Positions 27,004 through 36,223 of a DNA stretch of 64,000 nucleotides are shown in pieces. The position numbers and the translations under genes are program-made. The stretch is from CAILZL01 sp050248275 (GTDB lineage: Bacteria; Pseudomonadota; Gammaproteobacteria; Steroidobacterales; Steroidobacteraceae). The DNA lies in contig JBFWSR010000016.1 in assembly GCA_050248275.1 (NCBI GenBank), forward strand, positions 21,614 to 85,613, written 5' to 3'. The notes under the pieces are model-generated. The model was not told the DNA's origin. It worked only from the letters and a program-made list of their open reading frames with translations, and ran no database searches. Positions within the stretch are counted from its first letter, which is position 1. Each line of letters starts with the position of its first letter.

Positions 27004-27408
27004 CTAACGCTGTATCGAGCGCAGATAGTCCACCATGCGCGCAATCAATTCATCGCTGCGCGCCCGGCGGGCGGGATCGTCGCCGCTCATGCCATAGAAC
27101 TCCTGACCCCACACCGGCATGTCGCGGGTGCCATGGGCAGTGCGCGGCTCGCGACCGTCGATGATCTGTGTAATGGTTTCGTCAGGAAAATGGCCATCGC
27201 GACGCCGGGCAATCCGGGTCAGATCCGGTGCTTTGACCTTGAGCGATCCTGCCACCGGGCCGTTGCCATGTGCGTGTGCGCCGTGGCAACTGGCGCAGAA
27301 CACGCGATACAGTTCGGCACCGGAATAATCGGGCGCTTCATCCGCATGCAGTGACAACGGGGCGGTCGCCATCATCAGTGCCGTCAAGGTCATACTTAAT
27401 TTATTCAT
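27004..27408 (-). CDS. Mono-haem cytochrome c, secreted
   Basis: A 134-residue class I cytochrome c with signal peptide (MNKLSMTLTALMMATAPLSLHADE) and one haem site CASCH in GAELYRVFCASCHGAHAHGNGPVAG. The region RTAHGTRDMPVWGQEF supplies the likely Met axial ligand. The start at 27408 follows GGAGAA. It lies 16 bases after an ABC exporter permease gene and is probably in its operon, an unusual pairing. The role in electron transfer is not defined by context. Confidence 0.88.
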   Translation of the reverse strand: MNKLSMTLTALMMATAPLSLHADEAPDYSGAELYRVFCASCHGAHAHGNGPVAGSLKVKAPDLTRIARRRDGHFPDETITQIIDGREPRTAHGTRDMPVWGQEFYGMSGDDPARRARSDELIARMVDYLRSIQR

Positions 27409-27424
27409 GATGCATTCTCCTGTG

Positions 27425-28171
27425 TCAGGCTTCGATACGGGCAAAGCACCAGCTGGCGATGCTCAGCATCAGCGCTGACAGCAACAGCAGTACGATGATG
27501 TCTGCGCTGAAGCCGTATAACAGCGTCCGGGTCAGGGCGCCGCGCACGCCATCCACGCCGTAACTCAGCGGATTCAGCCGCATCAGTAGGTGTAATGTCG
27601 CCGGCACCTGATTGGCCGGGAACAGCGCGCCGGAAAAGAAGAACAACGGCATGACCAGGAAGTTCATGATCAGGGGAAAGGCATGCATGTCCTCCACCAG
27701 CGACCCCAGCGTGGTGCCGATCGCGGCGAACAGAATGGCGATCAGGAACAGAAACAGCAGCGCCAGTGGCAGCATGGCGGGATGCTCGATACGAAAGCCG
27801 GCGATGAGGCAGATGAGCGCAACCATCAAACCCTGGATCACGGCCACCGTCGCGCCGCCCAGGATGCGTCCGGCGACAATCTGCATCCGCGCCACCGGCG
27901 CCACCAAGGTTTCCTTGAGAAAACCGAATTGCCGGTCCCAGATCATTTCCATGCCGGAGAACATGGCCGTGAACAGTACGCCCATGCAGATGATGCCCGG
28001 CGCCAGAAACTGCAAATAGCTGCCGTTGCCTGCTTTCTCGAATGTCTGGCCGAAGCCGAAGCCCAGTCCCACCAGAAACAATAGCGGCTGCGCCAGCGAA
28101 CCCACCATGCGGGCGCGCGAACGTACATAGTGTTTCAACTGGCGTAGCCACAACGCATAAATGACGTTCAT
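27425..28171 (-). CDS. ABC-2 type exporter permease
   Basis: The membrane part of a DrrB/NodJ-like exporter, 248 residues with six hydrophobic helices. The N-terminal MNVIYALWLRQLKHYVRSRARMVGSLAQPLLFLVGLGFGFG is typical of ABC-2 permeases, as is the ABC-2 signature region RLNPLSYGVDGVRGALT near the C terminus. ATG at 28171 forms an ATGA overlap with the ATPase stop. Substrate unknown (drug or polymer). Confidence 0.9.
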   Translation of the reverse strand: MNVIYALWLRQLKHYVRSRARMVGSLAQPLLFLVGLGFGFGQTFEKAGNGSYLQFLAPGIICMGVLFTAMFSGMEMIWDRQFGFLKETLVAPVARMQIVAGRILGGATVAVIQGLMVALICLIAGFRIEHPAMLPLALLFLFLIAILFAAIGTTLGSLVEDMHAFPLIMNFLVMPLFFFSGALFPANQVPATLHLLMRLNPLSYGVDGVRGALTRTLLYGFSADIIVLLLLSALMLSIASWCFARIEA

Positions 28172-28977
28172 CGTTGCCTGATCCATGCCTTGGAGACATC
28201 ACGCATGCGTTGCTGGGCATCCGCTTCTTCGTTGCGGATGCCACGGCCGGTCAGGGCGATGAACGCTTCTTCCAGCGTCTGTTTTTGCGTGCGCTGCTTG
28301 AGCGCCTGCGCGGTGCCGCGCGCAATGATCTTGCCGTGATCGACCACTGCGATCTGGTCGGCAATCCGATCCGCCTCGTCCATGTAATGAGTGGTGAACA
28401 GTACGGTCATGCCCTGTTCCTGCACCACGCGTTGCACATAGCTCCATATGTGATTGCGGGTTTGCGGGTCCAGTCCCAGCGTGGGTTCGTCCATGAACAG
28501 CACCCGGGGCGTATGCAACAGCCCGCGCGCGATTTCCAGCCGGCGTTTCATGCCGCCGGAAAAAGTCTTGACCAGACTGTCGCGGCGTTCCCATAGCTCA
28601 ACGAATTTCAGGAACTCTGCAACGCGCTGCCGGCGGGATGCCGCAGGCAGGTCGTACAGCACCGCATGCAGTTCCAGGTTTTCCCTGGCGGTCAGTTCGT
28701 TATCCAGGCTGGGGTCCTGAAACACAATACCGAAGGAACGGCGTGTCGCCATGGGCTCCTTGACAGGGTCGTGACCGTCCAAGAGCACGCTGCCACTGGT
28801 GGGTTTAAGCGTGGTGGTCAGGATCTTGATGGTGGTGCTCTTGCCGGCGCCATTCGGGCCGAGCAGCGCGAATATCTGTCCGGCTGGCACCTCGAATGAC
28901 AGGTTGTCAACGGCGCGAAAGCTGCCGAAGTCTTTGACTAGCGAGTTGACACTGATCAAGGTGGCTGTCCGTTTCAC
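28168..28977 (-). CDS. ABC exporter ATP-binding protein (DrrA/NatA type)
   Basis: The ATPase partner of the permease, 269 residues. Walker A GPNGAGKST, Q-loop FQDPSLD, signature FSGGMKRRLEIARGLL, Walker B VLFMDEPTLGLDP and H-loop TTHYMDEAD are all intact. The C-terminal extension is short. First gene of an operon ATPase - permease - cytochrome c. It is divergent from a MAPEG gene with an 82-base gap. Confidence 0.92.
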   Translation of the reverse strand: MKRTATLISVNSLVKDFGSFRAVDNLSFEVPAGQIFALLGPNGAGKSTTIKILTTTLKPTSGSVLLDGHDPVKEPMATRRSFGIVFQDPSLDNELTARENLELHAVLYDLPAASRRQRVAEFLKFVELWERRDSLVKTFSGGMKRRLEIARGLLHTPRVLFMDEPTLGLDPQTRNHIWSYVQRVVQEQGMTVLFTTHYMDEADRIADQIAVVDHGKIIARGTAQALKQRTQKQTLEEAFIALTGRGIRNEEADAQQRMRDVSKAWIRQR

Positions 28978-29059
28978 TCAATTACCGCCATGATAAGTGG
29001 GTAACGCAAACTTGTCCTGCCGCCGGGACTGAATAAATGGCAACCGCGAGGTATGAGCA

Positions 29060-29449
29060 ATGGCATGGGTACAATTGGTAACGCTGCTGGCGTTGGTGCA
29101 ATTCATCTGGTTCGGCATCCTCGTCGGACGCGCCCGGGTGCGTCACGGGGTGGCGGCGCCGGCGACGACCGGGCACGAGATATTCGAACGCTATTACCGC
29201 GTGCACATGAACACGCTGGAAACCATGGCGGTATTCCTGCCGGCCCTGTGGGTGGCGGCTCAGTACTGGTCGCCCGCATGGATGGCTGGCCTCGGCGCCA
29301 TTTATCTTGTTGGGCGTCAGTTATATCTGCGGGGCTATGTGGCCGATCCGAACAAACGCGGTCTGGGCTATGGCGTCAGCATTCTGCCGACGCTGGCGCT
29401 GCTGCTGGCGGCCATGGCGGGCATATTGCGGACATTGACCGGCCTGTGA
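29060..29449 (+). CDS. MAPEG family membrane protein
   Basis: A 129-residue protein with four hydrophobic helices. FERYYRVHMNTLETMAVFLPALWVAAQYW and GLGAIYLVGRQLYLRGYV match the MAPEG signature (glutathione transferase/eicosanoid-type membrane proteins). Bacterial members are thought to conjugate glutathione or detoxify lipophilic compounds; no specific activity is assignable. It converges on the truncated haemoglobin gene. Confidence 0.85.
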   Translation: MAWVQLVTLLALVQFIWFGILVGRARVRHGVAAPATTGHEIFERYYRVHMNTLETMAVFLPALWVAAQYWSPAWMAGLGAIYLVGRQLYLRGYVADPNKRGLGYGVSILPTLALLLAAMAGILRTLTGL

Positions 29450-29492
29450 TCGCCGGTCGATGCAAGTCGGTATGGCTGAGATCGCATCTCGA

Positions 29493-29894
29493 TCAGCGAT
29501 TGATCATTGAATTGCAGACCTGGGTAAATCCCTGCTCGAACAGCGTGCGGGTTTGCTCATCGAGGTCCATCTTGCCCAGGGCGCGCCGCATGCACAGCAT
29601 CCATTGATCCGACTCAACCTGACTGATGGGTACATTCGCATGCGCTGACATCATGCACTTGGCATTTTCACGTTCGAAATAAGTGCGCGGCCCGCCCAGC
29701 CAGCCGCTGAGGAATTCGAACAGTGTTTCGCGCATATAGCTCAGGTCGGCGGCATGCAGGCGGCGCAGTTCGGCCACGTCCGGTGACGATTCCATGTCGT
29801 CATAAAAGAACTTGACCAGTTTGCGGATGCCGGCCTCGCCACCCAGTTGTTCGTAGGCGGTGATCTCGGCCACTGTCTCAGGATTTGCGCTCAT
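29493..29894 (-). CDS. Group II truncated haemoglobin
   Basis: A 133-residue haem protein of the trHbO class. AYEQLGGEAGIRKLVKFFYDDM is the family start, the proximal His lies in MMSAHANVPIS, and the Trp of helix G (SDQWMLCMRRAL) marks group II. It probably binds O2, NO or peroxide in the cytoplasm. The ribosome-binding site is weak. A perfect 32-bp palindrome lies upstream, belonging to the end of the ompW transcript. Confidence 0.92.
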   Translation of the reverse strand: MSANPETVAEITAYEQLGGEAGIRKLVKFFYDDMESSPDVAELRRLHAADLSYMRETLFEFLSGWLGGPRTYFERENAKCMMSAHANVPISQVESDQWMLCMRRALGKMDLDEQTRTLFEQGFTQVCNSMINR

Positions 29895-29922
29895 GCTGAA
29901 AACCCGGTTGCCTGAAATGAAA

Positions 29923-29954
29923 CATGACAGGACTCAAGCTTGAGTCCTGTCATG
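29923..29954 (-). terminator. 32-bp perfect palindrome, probable rho-independent terminator of ompW
   Basis: Two 16-base arms (CATGACAGGACTCAAG and its complement) meet with no spacer around an AAGCTT centre. On the minus strand the hairpin is followed by TTTCATTT. It stands 41 bases after the ompW stop and 29 bases before the haemoglobin start codon on the same strand, which fits termination of ompW. Confidence 0.75.
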
Positions 29955-29994
29955 CAATGATGGTTCCGATTCTACAGCGCTGTGCGCCGTGTCA

Positions 29995-30639
29995 TCAGAA
30001 GCGGTAGCCGACGCCCACGCCGTAGATGTACGGATCGACGGAGACGGTGGTGACTTTGGTGCCGCCGGCATAGACATTGGTGCTGATGTCAGCTTTCTTT
30101 GCATCGAACGATAAAGACATCCTGTCCGTCAGACTGACATCCACGCCTGCCTGCAATGCCAGGCCAAGACTGGTGCGCTTGATGGTCAGTTTGGTGGCGC
30201 CCAACGCCAGATCATCCTCGGTGAACCAGGTGAAGTTCAGGCCGGCGCCCACATAGGGACGTACCGCGTTGGTCAGGATGTAATACTTGGCAGTCAGTGT
30301 CGGCGGCAGGTGCTGCACAGTGCCCAGATTGACGTCACCGCCTGTTGTATGAGCAACCACAGTGTGACGCTGCGGGATGGTCAGCAACAGCTCGACGCCC
30401 ACGTGCGGCATGACAGCGTATTCAAAGTCGATATCCGGCGCCCACTTGTTGCTCACGTCCACGCCGTCTTTCGGCAATGCACCGCCCAACGCTGCATCAG
30501 ACTTGTCTGCAGGGACGATGTGAATGGCGCGCAGGCGCATGGTTAACTTGCCGGGTTCATCAGCAGCGTTTGCGCTGAAGCTGGCAATGCCGAGCATTGC
30601 TGCGATACTGGTGGCCAGGAGGGTCTTGCTGATCGACAT
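29995..30639 (-). CDS. ompW: OmpW family outer-membrane beta-barrel protein
   Basis: A 214-residue outer-membrane porin-like protein with signal peptide (MSISKTLLATSIAAMLGIASFSANA). The OmpW pattern is clear: MRLRAIHIVPADKSD near the mature N terminus, PDIDFEYAVMPHVGVELLL, LPPTLTAKYYILTNAVRPYVGAGLNFTWF, and a C-terminal aromatic ending VGVGYRF. OmpW proteins form narrow hydrophobic channels and are often induced by oxygen or osmotic stress. A hairpin lies in its leader. Confidence 0.94.
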   Translation of the reverse strand: MSISKTLLATSIAAMLGIASFSANAADEPGKLTMRLRAIHIVPADKSDAALGGALPKDGVDVSNKWAPDIDFEYAVMPHVGVELLLTIPQRHTVVAHTTGGDVNLGTVQHLPPTLTAKYYILTNAVRPYVGAGLNFTWFTEDDLALGATKLTIKRTSLGLALQAGVDVSLTDRMSLSFDAKKADISTNVYAGGTKVTTVSVDPYIYGVGVGYRF

Positions 30640-30688
30640 GATTCTGCCTCACTTAACTGTTCAAGAGAACGGCAGCTAGGTTAATCAG

Positions 30689-30711
30689 CCGGATAGGCCT
30701 CCTATATCCGG
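30689..30711 (-). promoter_or_regulatory. Inverted repeat in the ompW upstream region
   Basis: CCGGATA / TATCCGG (7-bp arms, 9-base loop; a bulged extension to CCTAT/ATAGG is possible) stands 50 bases upstream of the ompW ATG. It could be an operator or a 5' UTR hairpin. Confidence 0.3.
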
Positions 30712-30773
30712 GAATGAACGCGTCATATACGCAGTCATCAGAATGAGAAAGGTGCGTATTGCATCCGTTGTGA

Positions 30774-31250
30774 TTACTGGTAAATGCGATCCCGATGCCT
30801 GATCCACCCGGACTCATGCCGGCCTGCGGGATCGCGATGCGTCCAGTGGATGACGCCGCCCTGTGGATTCCATTCATATTCGCCATGGATGATGACGGCA
30901 TCGCCAGATTGCAGATCGGCCACGCGTTCCGCCAGATCGATGTTATGCGCCACCAGCACCGTATGCCCGGAAGGCAGGCTGACAATGAAGCGCTGATGCC
31001 TTGAGCCATTGCTGTCCTCTTTGAGCAGCTTGCTGACGGTGCCCTGCAGCTCCACCTGCACATTGCTGCGTTGTTCGCGGAAGGCGTGCTCGATCGCTGC
31101 CGTTCCAGTTGTACTGGCTTCGGCAACTGCAACTGACGGCTGCTCGCTGGCGGTCGGCGCAGATACCCGGTCGGGTTGGCTGGCGTGTTGCTGACTGTAG
31201 GTCAGATAGGCGGCGATCAAGACCAGCAGCAGTGTCAGGGCTTTTTTCAT
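30774..31250 (-). CDS. DUF3465 domain protein, exported
   Basis: A 158-residue protein with an N-terminal membrane/signal segment (MKKALTLLLVLIAAYLTYS), a Ser/Ala/Glu-rich linker and a DUF3465 domain. The domain contains LQGTVSKLLKEDSNGSRHQRFIVSLPSGHTVLVAHNIDLAERV and GEYEWNPQGGVIHWTHRDPAGRHESGWI, an OB-fold-like sequence; its function is unknown. An overlapping frame at 30653-31132 on the same strand is a shadow. The ATG at 31250 gives the signal sequence at the correct place. Confidence 0.82.
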   Translation of the reverse strand: MKKALTLLLVLIAAYLTYSQQHASQPDRVSAPTASEQPSVAVAEASTTGTAAIEHAFREQRSNVQVELQGTVSKLLKEDSNGSRHQRFIVSLPSGHTVLVAHNIDLAERVADLQSGDAVIIHGEYEWNPQGGVIHWTHRDPAGRHESGWIRHRDRIYQ

Positions 31251-31349
31251 GGTGTGGCAGGATGATAAGAGTCCAGTTGTCCTTGCCAGTATTGCACAGG
31301 CCATGGTGTGGTAAAGCAGCGCATGGAAGCGCTAGAATTCCGCGCCCAT

Positions 31350-31423
31350 GCGGGTGTAGTTCAATGGTAGAACTGTAGCTTCCCAAGCTACTAACGTGGG
31401 TTCGATTCCCATCACCCGCTCCA
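31350..31423 (+). tRNA. tRNA-Gly (anticodon CCC)
   Basis: A complete cloverleaf can be folded. The acceptor GCGGGTG pairs with CACCCGC, the D-arm is GTTCAATGGTAGAAC, the anticodon stem GTAGC/GCTAC encloses loop TTCCCAA (anticodon CCC), and the T-arm is GTGGGTTCGATTCCCAT. Discriminator T is followed by encoded CCA. It lies 48 bases before the dctA start. Confidence 0.97.
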
Positions 31424-31470
31424 CTTTCACCTCCGCCTTTACTACAACAATCCGACAACCGGGCGCGAGT

Positions 31471-32739
<1,269 letters not shown>

Positions 32740-32853
32740 TTCTGGTGCCAATGTGCAGGCGTCATTGTGCGTACACATCCATGAATAACTGAGTTGGCTT
32801 CATTCGGGAGAGGCGTCTATGCTGCTTGCAGGACTGTAAGTATGATTGCAACT

Positions 32854-32868
32854 GTAGCTGCCAGCTAC
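32854..32868. promoter_or_regulatory. Inverted repeat GTAGCTG-C-CAGCTAC upstream of lipoprotein operon
   Basis: A 7-bp perfect inverted repeat with a single central base, ending 31 bases before the CsgG-like gene. Its symmetry fits an operator overlapping the start of transcription; the binding protein is unknown. Confidence 0.35.
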
Positions 32869-32899
32869 CATGGTCAATTATGAGAATTACGAGGGATTT

Positions 32900-33586
32900 A
32901 TGCGGTTAACACACTTGTGGAAAAAGAACGGATTAATGGCCGCCTTATTGGCAGCCCTTGTGGTGTGTGGATGTGCAACCGAGTCTCACAATGCGATTAC
33001 GCCCGAGAAGCCGGCAGCGGCAGCGGCTAGATACATCGGTCCTAAACAACAGATTTCCGTCGGGCAGTTCGATAATCGCTCGACTTACTTGCGTGGGCTG
33101 TTTTCTGATGGTGTTGACCGTCTTGGCGGTCAGGCAAAGACGATTCTCATCGGTCATCTGCAGGAAAGCGGCCGCTTCGATGTCATGGACCGGGATAACA
33201 TGGCGCGGTTAGCCCAAGAATTGAAGTACAGCGGCAAGGTGCAGAATGTTGCCGGCGCCGACTACGTCATTACGGGCGACGTTGTTGAGTTTGGTCGCAA
33301 AGAAACTGGCGACGCGCAACTCTTTGGAATTCTTGGCAGTGGCAAGAAGCAGGTGGCGTATTCGAAAGTCACCCTGAACATTGTTGATGTGGCGACTTCC
33401 AAAGTCGCTTACTCCGTTTCAGGAGCAGGCGAATATGCGCTCAGCAATCGTGAAGTGCTGGGTTTCGGTGGTACGGCAGGTTATGACTCCACACTCAATG
33501 GCAAGGTGTTGGATCTTGCCATTCGCGAGGCGGTCGATCGTTTGGCAGAAGGCATCGACAACGGTGCATTGAAGGCAGCGAAGTGA
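32900..33586 (+). CDS. CsgG/HfaB family lipoprotein
   Basis: A 228-residue envelope lipoprotein. The signal peptide ends at LVVCGCAT, a near-consensus lipobox with the acceptor Cys near 24. The CsgG-like core includes ISVGQFDNRSTYLRG, LIGHLQESGRFDVMDRDNMARLAQELKYSG, GADYVITGDVVEFGRKETG and VTLNIVDVATSKVAYS. CsgG forms the curli secretion pore, but many relatives of this short type act in other surface complexes. ATG at 32900 has GAGGGA six bases upstream. First gene of a three-lipoprotein operon with DUF4810 and DUF799. Confidence 0.88.
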   Translation: MRLTHLWKKNGLMAALLAALVVCGCATESHNAITPEKPAAAAARYIGPKQQISVGQFDNRSTYLRGLFSDGVDRLGGQAKTILIGHLQESGRFDVMDRDNMARLAQELKYSGKVQNVAGADYVITGDVVEFGRKETGDAQLFGILGSGKKQVAYSKVTLNIVDVATSKVAYSVSGAGEYALSNREVLGFGGTAGYDSTLNGKVLDLAIREAVDRLAEGIDNGALKAAK

Positions 33587-33927
33587 GTCGTACCATCGCG
33601 GCATTGCTGGCGTTTGCGTTTATCGCAGGCTGCGCCAGCCCCGCGATGTACGCTTGGGGAAATTACGAGGAATTGGTGTATGCCTCGTATGCGGCACCAG
33701 GCAGCATTCCGCCGGAAATTCAGATTCTCAAGATGGAAGAGGACTATCAGAAGGCGCGAGCCATGCATAAGCACGTGCCACCTGGTTGGCATGCCCATCT
33801 TGGCTACCTGTATGCGCAACTGGGCAAGCTCGATGAATCTGAACGTGAGTTGCTTGCCGAAAAAGCGGAATACCCGGAGTCTGCGGTGATGATGGATAGC
33901 CTTTTGGCCAACTTGAGAAAACCATGA
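33583..33927 (+). CDS. DUF4810 family lipoprotein
   Basis: A 114-residue lipoprotein with lipobox FIAGCAS. The family signature YAWGNYEELVYASY follows at once, then a TPR-like helical pair (MEEDYQKARAMHKHVPPGWHAHLGYLYAQLGKLDESERELLAEK). It starts with GTG overlapping the CsgG-like stop codon and ends overlapping the next start, so the three proteins are translationally coupled and probably form one complex. Function unknown. Confidence 0.88.
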   Translation: MSRTIAALLAFAFIAGCASPAMYAWGNYEELVYASYAAPGSIPPEIQILKMEEDYQKARAMHKHVPPGWHAHLGYLYAQLGKLDESERELLAEKAEYPESAVMMDSLLANLRKP

Positions 33928-34562
33928 GTTCAGTCATCCGCGTATTGTTGATTCTGGCTGCGCTTGCGTTGGCTGGTTGCGCCACTCAGCCATACGACTA
34001 CACGAACTTCCGTGCTGCACATCCGCGCTCGATACTTGTGCTACCGCCGATTAACGAGAGCACTGAGGTAATGGGCACTTACGGTTATCTATCGACAGTT
34101 ACTCAGCCGCTGGCAGAGATGGGTTACTACGTGTTCCCAGTGGCTGTCGTGGATCAGTTCCTGAAAGAGAATGGCATGCCTACGGCGGGTGAGATGCATC
34201 AAGTGTCACTCGCCAAAGTGCGTGAGGTGATTGGCGCCGATGCGGTCATGTTTATTACACTGAAACAATATGGCAGCAAGTTCCAACTGGTTTCGAGCGT
34301 GACGACAGTCAGTGCAAATGCCAGTTTGGTTGATGCCCGTACCGGTACGTTGCTGTGGGAGGGTCAAGCCACGGTACAACAAAGCCCGGACAGCTCCGGC
34401 AACTTTCTTACTGACATGATTGCTGCAGCAATCACTCAAGCGATCAACAAGAAATCAGATGCGGCCCATGGCGTTAGTCGAGCGGCCAACGCACAACTTT
34501 TTACTCTGCAGGGCCGTGGGCTACTCTATGGGCCCTATAGTCCAAAGTACGCATCAAAGTAG
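33924..34562 (+). CDS. DUF799 (GNA1162-type) lipoprotein
   Basis: A 212-residue outer-membrane lipoprotein with lipobox LALAGCAT. Conserved stretches are FRAAHPRSILVLPPINESTEV, GYYVFPVAVVDQFLKENGM, IGADAVMFITLKQYGSK and ASLVDARTGTLLWEG, typical of DUF799 and of the Neisseria GNA1162 antigen. That structure resembles the TolB N-terminal domain and suggests a periplasmic assembly role. Last gene of the CsgG-DUF4810-DUF799 operon. Confidence 0.88.
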   Translation: MSSVIRVLLILAALALAGCATQPYDYTNFRAAHPRSILVLPPINESTEVMGTYGYLSTVTQPLAEMGYYVFPVAVVDQFLKENGMPTAGEMHQVSLAKVREVIGADAVMFITLKQYGSKFQLVSSVTTVSANASLVDARTGTLLWEGQATVQQSPDSSGNFLTDMIAAAITQAINKKSDAAHGVSRAANAQLFTLQGRGLLYGPYSPKYASK

Positions 34563-34586
34563 CCCTGCTGCCTGCTCGGGCTTACT
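34558..34586. terminator. Hairpin between convergent DUF799 and pirin genes
   Basis: AGTAGCCC pairs with GGGCTTACT (one bulged base) across a 12-base loop and covers both stop codons. It could stop transcription from both sides, but no T-run follows in either direction. Confidence 0.3.
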
Positions 34587-35463
34587 CACTAAACGCCCGC
34601 GCTCTGGCCTGCACCAGCTTGCCGGTTTGATAGTCGAGGATGGCCTGCTGAATTTCTTCCGGCGTGTTCATCACGAACGGCCCGTACTGGACGACGGGTT
34701 CGTTCAGGGGCTGGGCAGTCAGCACCAGGAAGCGCGCATCGCTGGCGGCAGTCACGACGATGCGGTCGCCAGCGTTGAGCAAGGCGGCAACATGACCGCT
34801 GACCGGCGTTGCCGCCATGCCTTCGCCAACACTGATTTCGCCTTGATAAAGATATAGCAGCGCGTTGTGCGTCTCCGGCGTGGGCTGCATGAAATGCCGG
34901 CCCTGCGGCAGATGCACATCGAGATAGGTCGCCTGTGTGGCCAGTCCTTGTACCGGGCCGGCAATGCACTGTTCGCCATCTACAAATTCACCGGCAATGA
35001 TTTTCACCGTGCCGCCATTGCCAAGCTGAACGACCGGAATTTTCGCGGCGGGAATGTCGCGGTAGCTGGCCGGCTTCATCTTGTCCCGGGCCGGCAGATT
35101 GATCCACAACTGAAAGCCATGCATGCGGCCTGCCTGCTGCTGCGGCATTTCGGAATGAATGATGCCATGTGCGGCGGACATCCATTGCACATCGCCATTG
35201 CGCAGATGACCTTTGTTGCCCATGTGGTCTTCGTGCAGCATGTGGCCTTCCAGCATGTAGGTCACGGTTTCAAAACCACGGTGCGGATGCGGAGGGAAGC
35301 CGGCGATGTAATCGCCGGCCTTGTCGCTGCCGAATTCGTCCAGCATCAGGAAGGGGTCCAGCCGCAGGTGCTGACGCTGCCCCAGGCTGCGCAGCAGTTT
35401 CACGCCGGCGCCATCCGAGGTGTTCATGCCTTCGATGATTTGATTGACGCTGCGGCTGCTCAT
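34582..35463 (-). CDS. Pirin family protein
   Basis: A 293-residue bicupin protein. The metal ligands are visible as HPHRGFETVTYMLEG (two His) and HGIIHSEMP (His and Glu), preceded by LDPFLMLDEFGSD. Bacterial pirins include quercetinases and redox-linked regulators; the activity here is not determined. ATG at 35463 has AGAGGT upstream. It follows azoR by 17 bases on the same strand, so it is probably co-expressed with a quinone/azo reductase, in keeping with a response to electrophiles or aromatic compounds. Confidence 0.92.
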   Translation of the reverse strand: MSSRSVNQIIEGMNTSDGAGVKLLRSLGQRQHLRLDPFLMLDEFGSDKAGDYIAGFPPHPHRGFETVTYMLEGHMLHEDHMGNKGHLRNGDVQWMSAAHGIIHSEMPQQQAGRMHGFQLWINLPARDKMKPASYRDIPAAKIPVVQLGNGGTVKIIAGEFVDGEQCIAGPVQGLATQATYLDVHLPQGRHFMQPTPETHNALLYLYQGEISVGEGMAATPVSGHVAALLNAGDRIVVTAASDARFLVLTAQPLNEPVVQYGPFVMNTPEEIQQAILDYQTGKLVQARARAFSE

Positions 35464-35480
35464 GGATTGACCTCTGTGAT

Positions 35481-36098
35481 TCAAGCGCTGGCGAATGTCT
35501 GCGCCAGCCGCGTGCTGTGCTGACGTGCGGCAGTCAAGCCCTGCGCGCGGGTGTCAGCGTCGATGTTGAGTCCTTCGGCGTAAACGAATTCAACGTCCTG
35601 CATGCCGAGCAGATTCAGGAATGCGCGTACCTGGGTGGTGGCGCTGTCCTGCTGCGTGCCGGCATATTTACCGCCGCGTGTGGCAAACACCAATACGCGC
35701 TTGCCCTGCATGATGCCAACCGGACCGTTGGCAGTGTAATTGAAGGTGACGCCGGCGCGCGCCAGGTGATCGAAGTACGCCTGCAGGGCCGAAGGAATGC
35801 CGAAGTTGTACAGCGGCAGGCCCAGCACGACGACATCGGCGTTTTTCAATTCGGCAATCAGGGCATCCGAGTAGACAACGATTGCCTGCTGTTCAACGCT
35901 GCGCTGCTCGGCAGGAGTCATGAAAGCCTGCAGGCGGGTGGCATTCAGGTGCGGCACAGGTTCGTTGGCCAGGTCGCGGATGATCACCCTGGCGTCGGGA
36001 TGGTTGCGTTGCCATTCCTCCACAAAGGCATTGGCCAGTTGGGTGGACTGACCTCCGGCGGAGAACAGGCTGGTATTGAGCTGCAGCAGGGTTTTCAT
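35481..36098 (-). CDS. azoR: FMN-dependent NADH-azoreductase
   Basis: A 205-residue flavodoxin-like reductase (MKTLLQLNTSLFSAGGQSTQLANAF...). The FMN loop SLFSAGGQST, the NADVVVLGLPLYNFGIPSALQAYFDHLARAGVTFNYT region and FATRGGKY are typical of AzoR. It reduces quinones and azo dyes with two electrons, limiting redox cycling. ATG at 36098 has a GAGGAA site. It is divergent from a LysR-type regulator that is likely to control it. Confidence 0.93.
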   Translation of the reverse strand: MKTLLQLNTSLFSAGGQSTQLANAFVEEWQRNHPDARVIIRDLANEPVPHLNATRLQAFMTPAEQRSVEQQAIVVYSDALIAELKNADVVVLGLPLYNFGIPSALQAYFDHLARAGVTFNYTANGPVGIMQGKRVLVFATRGGKYAGTQQDSATTQVRAFLNLLGMQDVEFVYAEGLNIDADTRAQGLTAARQHSTRLAQTFASA

Positions 36099-36177
36099 GG
36101 TGATTCCTCGAATCGTGACGGGCTGAGGGATTGGCCTGAGAGAGTGGCTTGCCGCCATGAAACGATTTACCGGGTCA

Positions 36178-36204
36178 ATTAAAAAGCTCAATATTTGGCG
36201 TCAA
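36178..36204 (-). promoter_or_regulatory. Possible azoR promoter
   Basis: On the minus strand TTGACG (36199-36204) and TTTAAT (36178-36183) could serve as -35 and -10, with a 15-base spacer that is shorter than ideal. The position, in the azoR-lysR divergent gap, suits regulation by the LysR protein. Confidence 0.3.
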
Positions 36205-36223
36205 CCTATCGAATGGATTGATC

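Noticed and set aside
30653..31132. 159-codon minus-strand frame overlapping the DUF3465 gene
   Set aside because: The other frame carries a signal peptide and the DUF3465 pattern; this one is its shadow.
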